DNA from: Arthrobacter sp. NicSoilC5
Lineage (GTDB): Bacteria; Actinomycetota; Actinomycetes; Actinomycetales; Micrococcaceae
NCBI RefSeq assembly: GCF_019977395.1
Contig: NZ_AP024660.1
Location: forward strand, 4,526,001-4,590,000
Direction of reading: 5' to 3'
Length of the DNA: 64,000 nt
Shown: one piece after another, positions 55,458 to 64,000 of the stretch
How positions within the stretch are numbered: position 1 is the first letter of the stretch
How the letters are laid out: every line of letters begins with the position of its first letter
Notes under the pieces: model-generated
Databases searched by the model: none
What the model was told of the DNA's origin: nothing
The model's input: only the letters and a program-made list of their open reading frames with translations
Translations under genes and position numbers: made by a program

Positions 55458-57050
55458 CTAGGGCCACGGCTGCATCGTCTTCCAGCAGTCCTTCAACGGG
55501 TCCGGCGGGAGCAAAATTGGGCGCGAATAGAACGCCTCCCACAGGGGGTCGTCGACCGGAATATCCTCCGGCTCATCGAGCGCTTGCTCTATGGGTTCGC
55601 CGTCGTGCAGCTCCACGCCTCCCGTTCCTGCGTAGTAGTTTTCCGGCACGGTCGATGCTGGCGGCGCAACCGGCAGACCCAGCCCTGGCGGCCAGTGTAT
55701 TGGTTCTGCATCCTGATGCTCTGGGTTGTAATGGCGTCCGGTGGGTGAAGTCCAGCCGGGCGGTTCGTGATTGTTGGCCGGCCCGGGTGTCCACCTGCTG
55801 TTGTGTTTGAGCCGGTGGTGCCTTGGGCACAGCTGAGCCAAATTACTTGCTCCGGTAACGCCGCCGTGTTGCCACGCTTGTAGGTGGTCGGTTTCGTTGT
55901 CGGGGGTGCGGTTGGTGCAGCCGGGGAACGTGCACTTGGCGTCGCGCATCCTGATCCAGCGTTTGATGGTTTCGGTGAGCCGGTAGTTTTTGCGGCCTAT
56001 CTCCAGGGGTGCCCCGTCCCTGGGGTCGACGAGGACCCGGTAGAACGAGTCAGCCCCGTCGGCGACAAGTTTGCGGGCCATGGAGGCCGGAATCGGCCTG
56101 AAACCATCGAGCATTGCGGGTTCATCGGTCTGACCGAGCAGGGAGAATACGGGCACCATCACCAGGACGTCTGCCCGCGGGGCGGGGACCTTCCCGACCT
56201 CCGTGGATTTCCCGGTCTGTGTGGTGTTCCCAGTGCCGAGGAGCAGGGAGGCGGCGATGTCGGGGCGGAGTTGGGTGAGGGTGCGGGGTTCGTCTGGGCC
56301 TTGGAGGCCGCGTGCGGTGGCGGTGGTCCGGTTCCAGATGGCAGAGGCGGTATCGCCGGGCAGGTAGAGGGAGATCCAGGCCATGCCGTCCTTGTCGGGG
56401 GAGAATTCCATCCGCCGGTCTGCCACGCCCTTTGCGTGGCGCTTCTCGATCGACTCGGGGTGGTGGCGTTCCCGCCATCCACGCACCTTGGCTCGGAACC
56501 GGGACGGGACAAGCTCACCGGGGGCCGCGCCACGGGCAGGGTGGGGTGCGTCGGGGTCGAAGAAATGCGCGACCAACGCAACAGCACCAGCCCCATCGAG
56601 ACTCTCGGTTTCGTCCGCGACAATCCGGGCGTGCTGCCAGGACATGTCCCCGGCGGACAGGGTGTCGAACACCAGGGGCAGGGAACAAATCCGCCGGGAC
56701 TGCTCCACGAACACCCCTGCCACCGCGGAGCTGAGGGTCAGGACCCCGGCGATCTCCTCCACCGTCGACATCTGCGCGTAGGTGCGGTCCTGGACCGAGG
56801 CATCCGGCGGCGTCATCGCCTCCTGCAGTTCAACGGCCCGCACAGCCTGCCGGGACTTTACCGCGGCGAGCTGCGCTTCCAGCCGGGCCATCAGCTCCAA
56901 GCCCTCGAGGCACAGTTCATACCGCCGCTGCAACACATCCACCTCAGCACCGGAGACCAAGCGGGCATCCTCCAGGAGCAGCACATCAAGGGCAGAAACA
57001 GAGTCGCGAATACTCATCACCCGTCCCGCCACGCCGCTGCTCGTTCCCAT
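55458..57050 (-). CDS. DUF222 protein with C-terminal HNH endonuclease domain
   Basis: About 530 residues. A long N-terminal DUF222 domain (about 40-330) precedes an HNH nuclease domain: RMRDAKCTFPGC, DNETDHLQAWQHGGVT, LCPRHHRLKH. Such proteins are abundant and multi-copy in actinobacteria; their biological role is unclear. The two CxxC-like pairs should bind zinc. Start uncertain: ATG 57050 or ATG 57017. It could act as a nuclease, but the family is seldom tested. Confidence 0.85.
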   Translation of the reverse strand: MGTSSGVAGRVMSIRDSVSALDVLLLEDARLVSGAEVDVLQRRYELCLEGLELMARLEAQLAAVKSRQAVRAVELQEAMTPPDASVQDRTYAQMSTVEEIAGVLTLSSAVAGVFVEQSRRICSLPLVFDTLSAGDMSWQHARIVADETESLDGAGAVALVAHFFDPDAPHPARGAAPGELVPSRFRAKVRGWRERHHPESIEKRHAKGVADRRMEFSPDKDGMAWISLYLPGDTASAIWNRTTATARGLQGPDEPRTLTQLRPDIAASLLLGTGNTTQTGKSTEVGKVPAPRADVLVMVPVFSLLGQTDEPAMLDGFRPIPASMARKLVADGADSFYRVLVDPRDGAPLEIGRKNYRLTETIKRWIRMRDAKCTFPGCTNRTPDNETDHLQAWQHGGVTGASNLAQLCPRHHRLKHNSRWTPGPANNHEPPGWTSPTGRHYNPEHQDAEPIHWPPGLGLPVAPPASTVPENYYAGTGGVELHDGEPIEQALDEPEDIPVDDPLWEAFYSRPILLPPDPLKDCWKTMQPWP

Positions 57051-57125
57051 AGAGACATCATGCAACCGGGGTCTGACAATCAAAGCTTGGGTGGTAGACG
57101 TACCTTGCAGCGGATCTCTTAGCGC

Positions 57126-57392
57126 CTAGCCCCCTGCGAAGGGCGGCAGCACGTCCACGACGTCGTCGGGGCCAAGGACGGTTGCCTGGTCCCGCACGGC
57201 CACCTCATTGAGCAGGAAGCTGCTCCGCGAAAGAAGCCGGGAAAGCGGCGGAGTGCCCGCCGGAGGCTCCGCGCGCTCCACGGCGGCGATGGCTGCCAGC
57301 AGGTCCGCTACCGTGGCGCCCTCGGGCAGCTGGAACTTTTCTTCCTCGAAGCCGGCTGCAGCGCGCGCGGCAGCAAAATAGCGTACAAGCAT
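57126..57392 (-). CDS. moaD: Molybdopterin synthase small subunit MoaD
   Basis: An 88-residue beta-grasp protein ending in the diglycine PPFAGG that becomes the thiocarboxylate. With MoaE it adds sulfur to precursor Z/cPMP. It lies 5 bases after moaA on the minus strand, so both are likely in one transcript. Confidence 0.88.
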   Translation of the reverse strand: MLVRYFAAARAAAGFEEEKFQLPEGATVADLLAAIAAVERAEPPAGTPPLSRLLSRSSFLLNEVAVRDQATVLGPDDVVDVLPPFAGG

Positions 57393-57397
57393 CTGTG

Positions 57398-58525
57398 TCA
57401 GCCCCCGATGGCGCTCATGCTGCGGTCCGGCTGGACGAAGTCCGGAGCGTCAAGTCCCACGTGGTCCATGCCGTGGGCCTTTGGTTTGATCCACATGGCG
57501 TCCTGCCACCGCTGCGCCAGTTCCGCATCGGAGGCGCCCGCGCGCAGCAGGTCCAGCAGGTCGAACTCCTCGCGTGAGAACAGGCAGCTCATGATCTTGC
57601 CCTCGGCAGTAATCCTGGTGCGGCGGCAGTCGGCGCAGAACGGTTCGGTGACGGAGGCAATGATGCCCACTGTTCCCAAAACCGGGCTGTCGGTATCAGC
57701 GGAACCCGCCACCCGCCGTCGTACTTCAAACCGCTCCGCGGGGGCGCCGTCACGCGCCCGGGGATCAGGGGTGAGGTCGTAGTCCCGGGACAGCAGTCCG
57801 CGGATTTCGGCAGCGGTGATCATGTTGCGCCGCGTCCAGCCATGGTCGGCATCGAGCGGCATCTGTTCAATGAACCGCAGTTCGTACCCGCGCTCCAGCG
57901 CCCACGCCAGCAGCTGTGGCGACTCGGCGTCGTTGATGCCCCGCATCAGGACCGCGTTCAGTTTGACCGGGCCAAGGCCGGCAGCCCAGGCAGCGTCGAC
58001 GCCGGCCAGGACCTGGTTGAGGAACGGGCGCCGGGTCAGCTTGGCGAACGTCTCTTCATGCAGCGAGTCCAACGACACGTTGATGCGGGTCAGCCCGGCG
58101 TCCTTGAGCGCCGCCGCCTTCTTTGCCAGGCCGACGCCGTTGGTGGTCATGGAGATCGGCAGGTCCGGGTGGTTGGCCCGCAGGGCCGCGATGATGTCCA
58201 CCAGGTCATGCCGGACCAAAGGCTCACCTCCGGTCAGCCGCAGTTCCCGGACGCCCAGCTGCTGCACGCCAACCTTGACGATCCGCACGATTTCCCCGGC
58301 CGACATCACTGCCTGCTTGGCGAGCCATTCCAGGCCTTCCGCAGGCATGCAGTAGGTGCAGCGGAGGTTGCACTTGTCCGTCAGGGACAGCCTCATGTCC
58401 GTGGCGCGGCGGCCATACCGGTCCGCCAGTCCCGCCGGCGCATCCGCGGGCCGTCGTGCGGGGACGCCGGGCAGCGCCGATGCTGCTTCCTCCCGCGGCT
58501 GCGGCATGCCTAGCTGGACACTCAT
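57398..58525 (-). CDS. moaA: GTP 3',8-cyclase MoaA
   Basis: A 375-residue radical SAM enzyme. The SAM iron-sulfur site is CNLRCTYC near residue 54, and the C-terminal second cluster site begins with CADCRRTRITAEGKIMSC (two of these motifs). It ends in the functional diglycine (SAIGG). It starts molybdenum-cofactor synthesis from GTP. It is divergent from the molybdo-oxidoreductase. Confidence 0.95.
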   Translation of the reverse strand: MSVQLGMPQPREEAASALPGVPARRPADAPAGLADRYGRRATDMRLSLTDKCNLRCTYCMPAEGLEWLAKQAVMSAGEIVRIVKVGVQQLGVRELRLTGGEPLVRHDLVDIIAALRANHPDLPISMTTNGVGLAKKAAALKDAGLTRINVSLDSLHEETFAKLTRRPFLNQVLAGVDAAWAAGLGPVKLNAVLMRGINDAESPQLLAWALERGYELRFIEQMPLDADHGWTRRNMITAAEIRGLLSRDYDLTPDPRARDGAPAERFEVRRRVAGSADTDSPVLGTVGIIASVTEPFCADCRRTRITAEGKIMSCLFSREEFDLLDLLRAGASDAELAQRWQDAMWIKPKAHGMDHVGLDAPDFVQPDRSMSAIGG

Positions 58526-58556
58526 GAATTCAGGCTACGCCACGTTGCGCCGCGCA

Positions 58557-58568
58557 TCACACCTGTGA
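58557..58568. promoter_or_regulatory. 12-bp palindrome between moaA and the molybdo-oxidoreductase
   Basis: TCACACCTGTGA is a perfect TCACA/TGTGA inverted repeat with 2-base spacing in the divergent promoter region. It may be an operator for both units; the arms are inverted relative to a Crp site. Confidence 0.35.
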
Positions 58569-58632
58569 CCGGGAAGCGGAAGCACCTGGCGCATCCGGGG
58601 ACATCATCCACGCGCGGAGCGCCGGCGAACCT

Positions 58633-60315
58633 ATGCTGGAAGTTGTGAGGAGTTCCCGGCAAAAGCACGGAGCGGACGACGACGGCGCCGGCCTTGGGGA
58701 GCGTGCGGAAAGTCCCGTCCGGCACCGGGCAGTCCTGCGCACCGGGGCCCGCTGGGCCGCGGCTGCCGGAATAGGTGCAGCCGCCGGCGGCGTCGCCGTG
58801 GGGGAGCTGGCGGCAGGTCTTGCCAGCCCCTCCCTTTCACCGCTGACCGCTGTGGGCGGGGCTGTCATCGATGCCGTCCCGCCCGGTGTCAAGGACTGGG
58901 CCATCGCCCTCTTCGGCACGGCGGACAAGGCTGCGCTCCTGGCGGCCATGGCGCTGGCCATTGCCGTGCTGGCCGCAGTTGCCGGCGTCCTCGAGCGCCG
59001 ACGGCGGTTCGCCGGTGCCGCCGTGATGGGCATCTTCGGGCTGGCCGGCGTGGCAGCGGTCCTGACACGGTCCCAGGTGACCCCTGCAGCCCTCGTGCTT
59101 CCGCTCCTGGCCGCGGCAGTCGCCGTCGTGCTGTTGCGTTTCCTGGCCCGGCGGCTGCAGGCGTGGGAGGACCTGGAACCTGGAGACGCAGGCCCGGAAG
59201 GCGAAGGCCCCGGCGACACAGGGCCTGCCGGAACCGGCACCGCCGCTTCCCGACGCAGTTTCCTCCAGGCCCTTGCCACCACTGCCGCGGCCACTGCTTT
59301 GGGCGGAGTGCTGGCGGGAATCTGGCGCGGCGCCGCAGCAGCGGTCAGTGAAGCCAGGGCACGCATTTCCCTTCCCCTGCCGGCGTCAGCCGCGCCGCCC
59401 ATTCCCGCCGCCGCAGAGCCGGGCGTCGCCGGCATGCCGCCGCTGGTCACCCCGAACCCGGACTTCTACCGAATCGACACAGCGCTGGCTGTCCCCGCGG
59501 TCAGCCCGGAGACGTGGGTCCTCAAAGTCACCGGACGGGTGGCCCGCGAAGTCCAGCTTTCCTTCGCCGACCTCCTTGCCAAGCCCTTGGTTGAACGCCA
59601 CGTCACCATTGCCTGCGTGTCCAATGAGGTGGGCGGGGACCTGATTGGCAACGCCCGCTGGCTCGGCTGGCCGGTGCGTGAACTGCTGGCCCTGGCCGGT
59701 CCCCAGCCGGGCGGGGATATGGTCCTCTCCCGAAGCGCCGATGGCTGGACCGCCGGAACGCCACTGGATGCCCTCACCGACGGCAGGGACGCCCTGCTTG
59801 TCGTGGGCATGAACGGTGAGCCCCTGCCGCTGGAGCACGGCTTTCCGGTCCGCCTGGTGGTCCCCGGCCTTTACGGCTATGTGTCAGCCACCAAGTGGGT
59901 CACCGAGCTCAAGGTCACCAGGTTCGCCGACGACGCCGGGTACTGGACGCCGCGGGGCTGGTCCGCGCGCGGGCCCATCAAGACGTCGTCGCGCATCGAC
60001 GTGCCCCGCAGTGGGCGCCCGGTCAGCGCAGGAACCGTGGTTTTCGGCGGAGTTGCCTGGGCCCAGCACACCGGCATTGGGAAAGTGGAGCTGCGGGTCA
60101 ACCGGGGACCGTGGCAGGAAGCCGAGCTGGCCCCGGGCATCTCGGTGGACACGTGGTACCAGTGGAAGCTGGCCGTCCACCTCACCCCGGGGCAGTACGA
60201 GGTCCAGGTCCGCGCCACGAACCTGTTGGGTGAACCCCAGGACGAAACGGCGCGGCCCCCGGCGCCGGACGGAGCTACGGGATTCCACACGGTTAGAGTG
60301 GACGTGAAATCCTGA
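58633..60315 (+). CDS. Membrane-anchored molybdopterin-dependent oxidoreductase (sulfite oxidase fold)
   Basis: About 560 residues. Four hydrophobic helices (about 40-60, 97-117, 125-145, 150-172) precede a twin-arginine motif, SRRSFLQ near residues 206-211, then a fifth helix (ALATTAAATALGGVLAG). The catalytic part outside has the molybdenum-ligating cysteine in IACVSNEVGG (about residue 328) and the sulfite-oxidase dimer domain. This architecture matches actinobacterial proteins whose first helices use Sec and whose last helix uses Tat. The electron partner is unknown. Start could also be GTG 58645. Confidence 0.85.
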   Translation: MLEVVRSSRQKHGADDDGAGLGERAESPVRHRAVLRTGARWAAAAGIGAAAGGVAVGELAAGLASPSLSPLTAVGGAVIDAVPPGVKDWAIALFGTADKAALLAAMALAIAVLAAVAGVLERRRRFAGAAVMGIFGLAGVAAVLTRSQVTPAALVLPLLAAAVAVVLLRFLARRLQAWEDLEPGDAGPEGEGPGDTGPAGTGTAASRRSFLQALATTAAATALGGVLAGIWRGAAAAVSEARARISLPLPASAAPPIPAAAEPGVAGMPPLVTPNPDFYRIDTALAVPAVSPETWVLKVTGRVAREVQLSFADLLAKPLVERHVTIACVSNEVGGDLIGNARWLGWPVRELLALAGPQPGGDMVLSRSADGWTAGTPLDALTDGRDALLVVGMNGEPLPLEHGFPVRLVVPGLYGYVSATKWVTELKVTRFADDAGYWTPRGWSARGPIKTSSRIDVPRSGRPVSAGTVVFGGVAWAQHTGIGKVELRVNRGPWQEAELAPGISVDTWYQWKLAVHLTPGQYEVQVRATNLLGEPQDETARPPAPDGATGFHTVRVDVKS

Positions 60316-60338
60316 CGGCCGCGACCAAAGGCGTACCC

Positions 60339-61610
60339 ATGACCAGCCACCCCCACGGCAAGGCCGAGCATGCGCGGAGCGTCGCTGCGCATGCCGCCGC
60401 CGTTGCGGAACTCCTCCAGCCGCTCCGCTCGTCGGAGCGCACGGAAGTCCTGCCGCTCATCCAGGCGCTGGGCCGCGGCCTGGTGGACCATGTCGCCGCT
60501 CCGATCAGCCTTCCTCCGTTCGCCAACTCGCAGATGGACGGGTACGCCGTCCGCTCCGGCGACCTGTCGGGCGCCGGCGCGGACCTGCGCATCGTGCCCC
60601 CGGTTCCAGCCGGGTCCAGCCCGCAGCCGCTGGCGCCCGGAACGGCCGCCCCCATCATGACCGGTGCCATGATCCCGGAGGGGGCTGACGCCGTCGTACC
60701 CATTGAAAAAGCGGTGCCGGACCGCTTCCCGGAGCCTGGCCCGGACGGCACAGTGAAACTGAACGGCACAGCGAACTGGAAAGGCACAGTCAAACTGCCT
60801 GCCACCGCCCCGGGAACGTATGTCCGCCCCGCTGGCAGCGATATTGCTGCGGGGGAGCGGGCCCTGGCTGCCGGTACCTGCCTGGGGCCGGCGCAGTTGG
60901 GGCTGCTCGCCGCGCTGGGCATCCCGAAAGTGACAGTTTCTAAGGCCGCCACCGTCCTGCTTGTCACCACCGGGGACGAGGTGGTGGATCCCGGCCAGGA
61001 CCTTGCGCCGGGCAAGATCTACGACTCCAACGGAACCCTCCTGGAAGCCGCCATGCAGCAGGCCGGGCTGACTGTCCGGCGCACCGCCATTTCCACCGAC
61101 AACCCCGCGGAACTGCTGGCGCTGCTGCGCGCCGGGAGCCGGCGCGCGGACCTGATCGTGACCACGGGCGGCGTCAGCAAGGGCGCTTACGAGGTGGTGC
61201 GCCAGGCGATGGCAGGCCAGCCTGTCGAGTTCCTGCACGTGGCCATGCAGCCCGGTGGTCCCCAGGGAATCGGAACATTCGACGGCGTTCCCTTCCTTGG
61301 GTTCCCGGGCAATCCGGTCAGCTGCCTGGTGTCCTTTGAAATGTTCCTCCGTCCCGCCCTGTCAGCATGCCTCGGGGCGCCGGCACCGAGGCTGCCCCTG
61401 CGTGCCCGCCTGGACCAGCCCCTGGCGTCCCCCGCGCACAAGCACCAGGTCCGGCGTGGAAGCCTGCAGCCGGACGGGTCCGTGAAGCTGGAGGGCGGCG
61501 AGGGCTCGCACCTGATGCACGCGCTCGCCGGTTCCAACGTCCTGGTCCACGTTCCCGCCGGCGTAACGGAGCTCGCCGCCGGCGACGAGGTGGAAGTATG
61601 GATGTTGTGA
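60339..61610 (+). CDS. moeA: Molybdopterin molybdotransferase MoeA
   Basis: A 423-residue MoeA. Segments visible are [58 protein letters not shown] and [18 protein letters not shown]. It inserts molybdate into adenylylated molybdopterin. It starts 23 bases after the oxidoreductase stop and overlaps moaC by 13 bases. Confidence 0.93.
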   Translation: MTSHPHGKAEHARSVAAHAAAVAELLQPLRSSERTEVLPLIQALGRGLVDHVAAPISLPPFANSQMDGYAVRSGDLSGAGADLRIVPPVPAGSSPQPLAPGTAAPIMTGAMIPEGADAVVPIEKAVPDRFPEPGPDGTVKLNGTANWKGTVKLPATAPGTYVRPAGSDIAAGERALAAGTCLGPAQLGLLAALGIPKVTVSKAATVLLVTTGDEVVDPGQDLAPGKIYDSNGTLLEAAMQQAGLTVRRTAISTDNPAELLALLRAGSRRADLIVTTGGVSKGAYEVVRQAMAGQPVEFLHVAMQPGGPQGIGTFDGVPFLGFPGNPVSCLVSFEMFLRPALSACLGAPAPRLPLRARLDQPLASPAHKHQVRRGSLQPDGSVKLEGGEGSHLMHALAGSNVLVHVPAGVTELAAGDEVEVWML

Positions 61611-62089
61611 ACGCAGAACAAACCCCCGCACTGACGCACCTGCGCCAGGACGGCAGCGCCCAGATGGTGGATGTTTCCGCCAAGGCAGAAACAACCCGCG
61701 AGGCCACGGCCACCGCCACGGTCCGGACCACCCCGGAGGTGATGCGGCTCCTGGGCACCGGGGGGCTTCCCAAGGGGGACGCGCTGGCCGTCGCCCGCGT
61801 CGCCGGCATCATGGCGGCCAAGAAGACCCCGGACCTGATTCCGCTGTGCCATCCGCTGCCCCTCGCCAAAGTCACGGTCGATTTCGACCTCGGCGAAGAT
61901 GCCGTCTCCATCAGCTCCACTGTCAAGACACGGGGCGTCACGGGAGTGGAAATGGAGGCCCTGACCGCCGCGTCGGTGGCGGCCCTCAGCGTCTACGACA
62001 TGATCAAGGCCGTGGACAAACATGCCGTCCTGACAGACATCAAGGTGCTGGCCAAGAGTGGCGGCAAGAGCGGAGACTGGGCCCTGTGA
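61598..62089 (+). CDS. moaC: Cyclic pyranopterin monophosphate synthase MoaC
   Basis: About 163 residues. MoaC motifs are [44 protein letters not shown] and [19 protein letters not shown]. It acts after MoaA in cofactor synthesis. The ATG at 61598 has GAGG 7 bases upstream; a GTG at 61607 overlapping the moeA stop is an alternative. The stop overlaps the next start. Confidence 0.94.
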   Translation: MDVVNAEQTPALTHLRQDGSAQMVDVSAKAETTREATATATVRTTPEVMRLLGTGGLPKGDALAVARVAGIMAAKKTPDLIPLCHPLPLAKVTVDFDLGEDAVSISSTVKTRGVTGVEMEALTAASVAALSVYDMIKAVDKHAVLTDIKVLAKSGGKSGDWAL

Positions 62090-62616
62090 CCACCCCCCAC
62101 ATCCTGCATCTCCCCGAACCGCACCGGCACGGCGACGTGCAGGGGCGGAAGGCCGGCGTCGTCATCGCCTCCACCCGGGCCGCCGCCGGCATCTACGACG
62201 ACGAGACCGGACCGGTCATCACCGACTGGCTCACTGAACATGGCTTCGACGTCTTCCCGGCCATGGTGGTCCCCGACGGCGATCCCGTGGGCGCCGCCAT
62301 CCGGGCGCTCCTCACCCAGCACCCCGCCGTCGTCATCACCAGCGGCGGCACCGGCCTCAGCCCGGACGACCGGACACCGGACGTCACCCTGCCGCTGCTG
62401 GACCGGGAAATCCCCGGCATCATGGAGGCGATTCGCCGCGCCGGCGCTGCCAAGACCCCGCTGGCTGCCCTCAGCCGGGGATATGCCGGTGCCGCCGGGC
62501 GTACCTTCATCGTGAACCTGCCCGGATCGCCCAAAGGCGTCATGGACGGGCTGACCGTCCTGGACCCGGTGATCGGACATCTTTGTGACCAGCTGGAAGG
62601 CGGACATGGGCACTGA
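62086..62616 (+). CDS. mog: Molybdopterin adenylyltransferase (MogA/MoaB family)
   Basis: About 176 residues. The MPT-binding motif [15 protein letters not shown] is near residue 80, followed by [20 protein letters not shown]. It adenylylates molybdopterin before MoeA acts. The GTG at 62086 overlaps moaC (GTGA). The last bases overlap moaE. Confidence 0.9.
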   Translation: MTTPHILHLPEPHRHGDVQGRKAGVVIASTRAAAGIYDDETGPVITDWLTEHGFDVFPAMVVPDGDPVGAAIRALLTQHPAVVITSGGTGLSPDDRTPDVTLPLLDREIPGIMEAIRRAGAAKTPLAALSRGYAGAAGRTFIVNLPGSPKGVMDGLTVLDPVIGHLCDQLEGGHGH

Positions 62617-63070
62617 AGCATTCGAAGTAGTGAGCGCGGTCCTGAGCGCGGAGCCCATCTCCGTGGACCAGGCAATCGCCGCAGTGGAAAGCGACACGGC
62701 CGGCGCCGTGGTCAGCTTCAGCGGCGTGGTGCGCAACCACGACGGCGGCAAGGCCGTTGAGCGCCTCAGCTACAGTGCGCACCCCACGGCGCACCAGGTG
62801 ATGGCCGACGTCGTCGCGCGCCTCGTTGCCGAACAGAACGCCGAAGCAGGTGCCGGCACCGGACAGCCCGTCCGGATCTGGGCGGCGCACCGGATCGGGA
62901 TGCTGGAGATCGGGGACCCCGCCCTGGTGTGCGCGGTGTCCGCCGCGCACCGCGGGCAGGCGTTCGCCGTCTGCTCCGATCTGGTGGACCGCATTAAGGA
63001 ACAGGTGCCCATCTGGAAGGAACAGTTCTTCTCGGACGGCACCGTCGAATGGGTCGGCGCAGGCAGCTGA
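62606..63070 (+). CDS. moaE: Molybdopterin synthase large subunit MoaE
   Basis: About 154 residues. MoaE motifs are GAVVSFSGVVRNHDGGK, LSYSAHPTAHQVM, AAHRIGMLEIGD and the C-terminal KEQVPIWKEQFFSDG with the active-site lysines. It acts with MoaD. ATG at 62606 follows GGAAGGCGG. moaD lies in the separate moaA transcript. Confidence 0.92.
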   Translation: MGTEAFEVVSAVLSAEPISVDQAIAAVESDTAGAVVSFSGVVRNHDGGKAVERLSYSAHPTAHQVMADVVARLVAEQNAEAGAGTGQPVRIWAAHRIGMLEIGDPALVCAVSAAHRGQAFAVCSDLVDRIKEQVPIWKEQFFSDGTVEWVGAGS

Positions 63071-63157
63071 CGCTGCTGCCCGGACGGCCCCCGGGTGCGA
63101 GGTAACGCACGCCATCCGGTTCCTGCCCGCACCCGTCCCGCCGGTAGGGTTAATGCC

Positions 63158-63928
63158 ATGACCGAACAACACTCCGTTCCCAAGCTGGTGGCCGTCCTTG
63201 GTGCCAATGGACGCATGGGCGCCGAGGCCGTCAAGGCCATCGACGCCGCGCCCGACATGAAGCTCGTTGCAGCCCTGGGACGGGGTGACTCGCTGGAGCA
63301 GCTGGCAGCCTCAGGTGCCCGGTACGTGGTGGACCTGACGGTTCCCGAAAGCACCGAAGCGAACGTCCGCTTCGCCGTCGAGCACGGCATCCACGCCGTG
63401 GTGGGAACCACCGGCTGGGACACGGGGCGGCTGTCCGCCCTGGAATCCCTGCTGGCAGCGCACCCGGAGACCGGCGTTCTCATCGCCCCCAACTTCGCCC
63501 TGGGCTCGGTGCTGGCCTCTGCCTTCGCCGCGAAGGCGTCCAAATACTTCGAATCGGTGGAGATCATCGAGCTGCACCATCCGGACAAGGTGGACGCCCC
63601 TTCCGGCACCGCAGTCCGCACCGCTGAGCTGATCGCCGCCGAACGCCGGGCAGCGCAGGTGCCGCCCAGCCCGGATGCCACCACCAGTGAACGTGCCGGC
63701 GCCCGCGGCTGTGAGGTGGACGGCGTCCGGGTCCACAGTGTCCGGCTTCGCGGCCTCGTGGCACACCAGGAAGTCCTCCTGGGTGGCCCGGGCGAACAAC
63801 TGACCCTCCGCCACGATTCCTTCGACCGCGCCTCGTTCATGCCCGGCGTGCTCCTGGGCCTGCGCAACGTTGCCGCACACCCGGGGCTGACCTTCGGCCT
63901 GGACGGCTACCTGGACTTGGGGCTCTAA
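63158..63928 (+). CDS. dapB: 4-hydroxy-tetrahydrodipicolinate reductase
   Basis: About 256 residues. The NAD(P)H-binding start is VAVLGANGRMGAEAVKAI; the catalytic region is ELHHPDKVDAPSGTA near residue 140. It reduces HTPA-derived dihydrodipicolinate in lysine and diaminopimelate synthesis. ATG at 63158. Confidence 0.95.
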   Translation: MTEQHSVPKLVAVLGANGRMGAEAVKAIDAAPDMKLVAALGRGDSLEQLAASGARYVVDLTVPESTEANVRFAVEHGIHAVVGTTGWDTGRLSALESLLAAHPETGVLIAPNFALGSVLASAFAAKASKYFESVEIIELHHPDKVDAPSGTAVRTAELIAAERRAAQVPPSPDATTSERAGARGCEVDGVRVHSVRLRGLVAHQEVLLGGPGEQLTLRHDSFDRASFMPGVLLGLRNVAAHPGLTFGLDGYLDLGL

Positions 63929-63931
63929 GCC

Positions 63932-64000
63932 GTGAACGGGCTCCTTGCCGGCTTCCGGAAGAACCGCACCAAGATCTGGGTGGGCGCGGTGACGCTGCTG
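63932..64000 (+). CDS. Membrane protein, N-terminal fragment (cut by window edge)
   Basis: The first 23 codons (GTG start, NGLLAGFRKNRTKIWVGAVT) begin 3 bases after dapB. A charged stretch leads into what looks like a hydrophobic segment. In related genomes a small membrane protein often follows dapB. Too short to identify. Confidence 0.5.
   Translation, partial: MNGLLAGFRKNRTKIWVGAVTLL

Noticed and set aside
55458..57050. DUF222/HNH gene as part of a mobile element
   Set aside because: No terminal repeats, integrase or transposase nearby; such genes are common resident paralogues in actinobacteria.

Overview
The window looks like a high-GC Gram-positive chromosome of the Arthrobacter/Pseudarthrobacter group (Micrococcales). 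Reasons: about two-thirds GC, many GTG starts, tightly overlapping operons, actinobacterial-type IF-2, NusA and PNPase, and a DUF222/HNH gene. The genus is an inference from gene content. No rRNA, tRNA, CRISPR array, phage or insertion sequence was seen. The genes look like resident housekeeping and catabolic genes.

Layout. 1-2.6 kb: 5' end of a LytS-like sensor kinase, divergent from DUF485-actP (acetate uptake). 2.6-4.4 kb: small membrane proteins. 4.5-17.6 kb: a branched-chain amino acid (leucine) degradation supercluster. It contains an Lrp regulator, bkdABC, a TetR regulator, and a seven-gene operon for both methylcrotonyl-CoA carboxylase subunits, an acyl-CoA dehydrogenase, CoA-transferase A/B, a MaoC hydratase and a CitE-type lyase. 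Together these can take leucine-derived keto acid to acetyl-CoA and acetoacetate. The gene set matches the Mycobacterium tuberculosis Rv2495c-Rv2506 region. 17.6-25.6 kb: a lipase-maturation-factor homologue, then MEP isoprenoid genes dxr and ispG, an RseP-type protease, and a SatD-like/DUF3307-like pair. 25.6-34 kb: lipoprotein, proS, a TauE permease, a PLP decarboxylase, an APH-type kinase, a VIT transporter and a ferritin-like protein. 34-49.2 kb: the translation block rimP-nusA-ylxR-infB-rbfA, then (after four unrelated genes) truB, ribF, kynA-kynU and rpsO. 49.4-53.2 kb: pnp and an M16 protease. 53.2-57.1 kb: accessory genes, including a frameshifted LuxR regulator and a DUF222/HNH protein. 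57.1-63.1 kb: molybdenum cofactor genes around a membrane molybdo-oxidoreductase. The window ends with dapB and the start of a membrane protein.

Most interesting signals: (1) three Crp/GlxR-like palindromes, each centred about 97-106 bp upstream of the first start codon of actP's operon, bkdABC and the leucine operon, suggesting one cAMP-responsive carbon regulon; (2) a nested inverted repeat of 115 bp between infB and rbfA with a perfect 21-bp outer stem and a competing alternative hairpin; (3) an apparently leaderless promoter whose -10 sits inside a perfect 9-bp inverted repeat touching the ATG of the SatD-like gene; (4) a molybdo-oxidoreductase with four membrane helices followed by an internal twin-arginine motif; (5) a one-base frameshift in a LuxR-type regulator. 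All motif and structure calls were made by eye.
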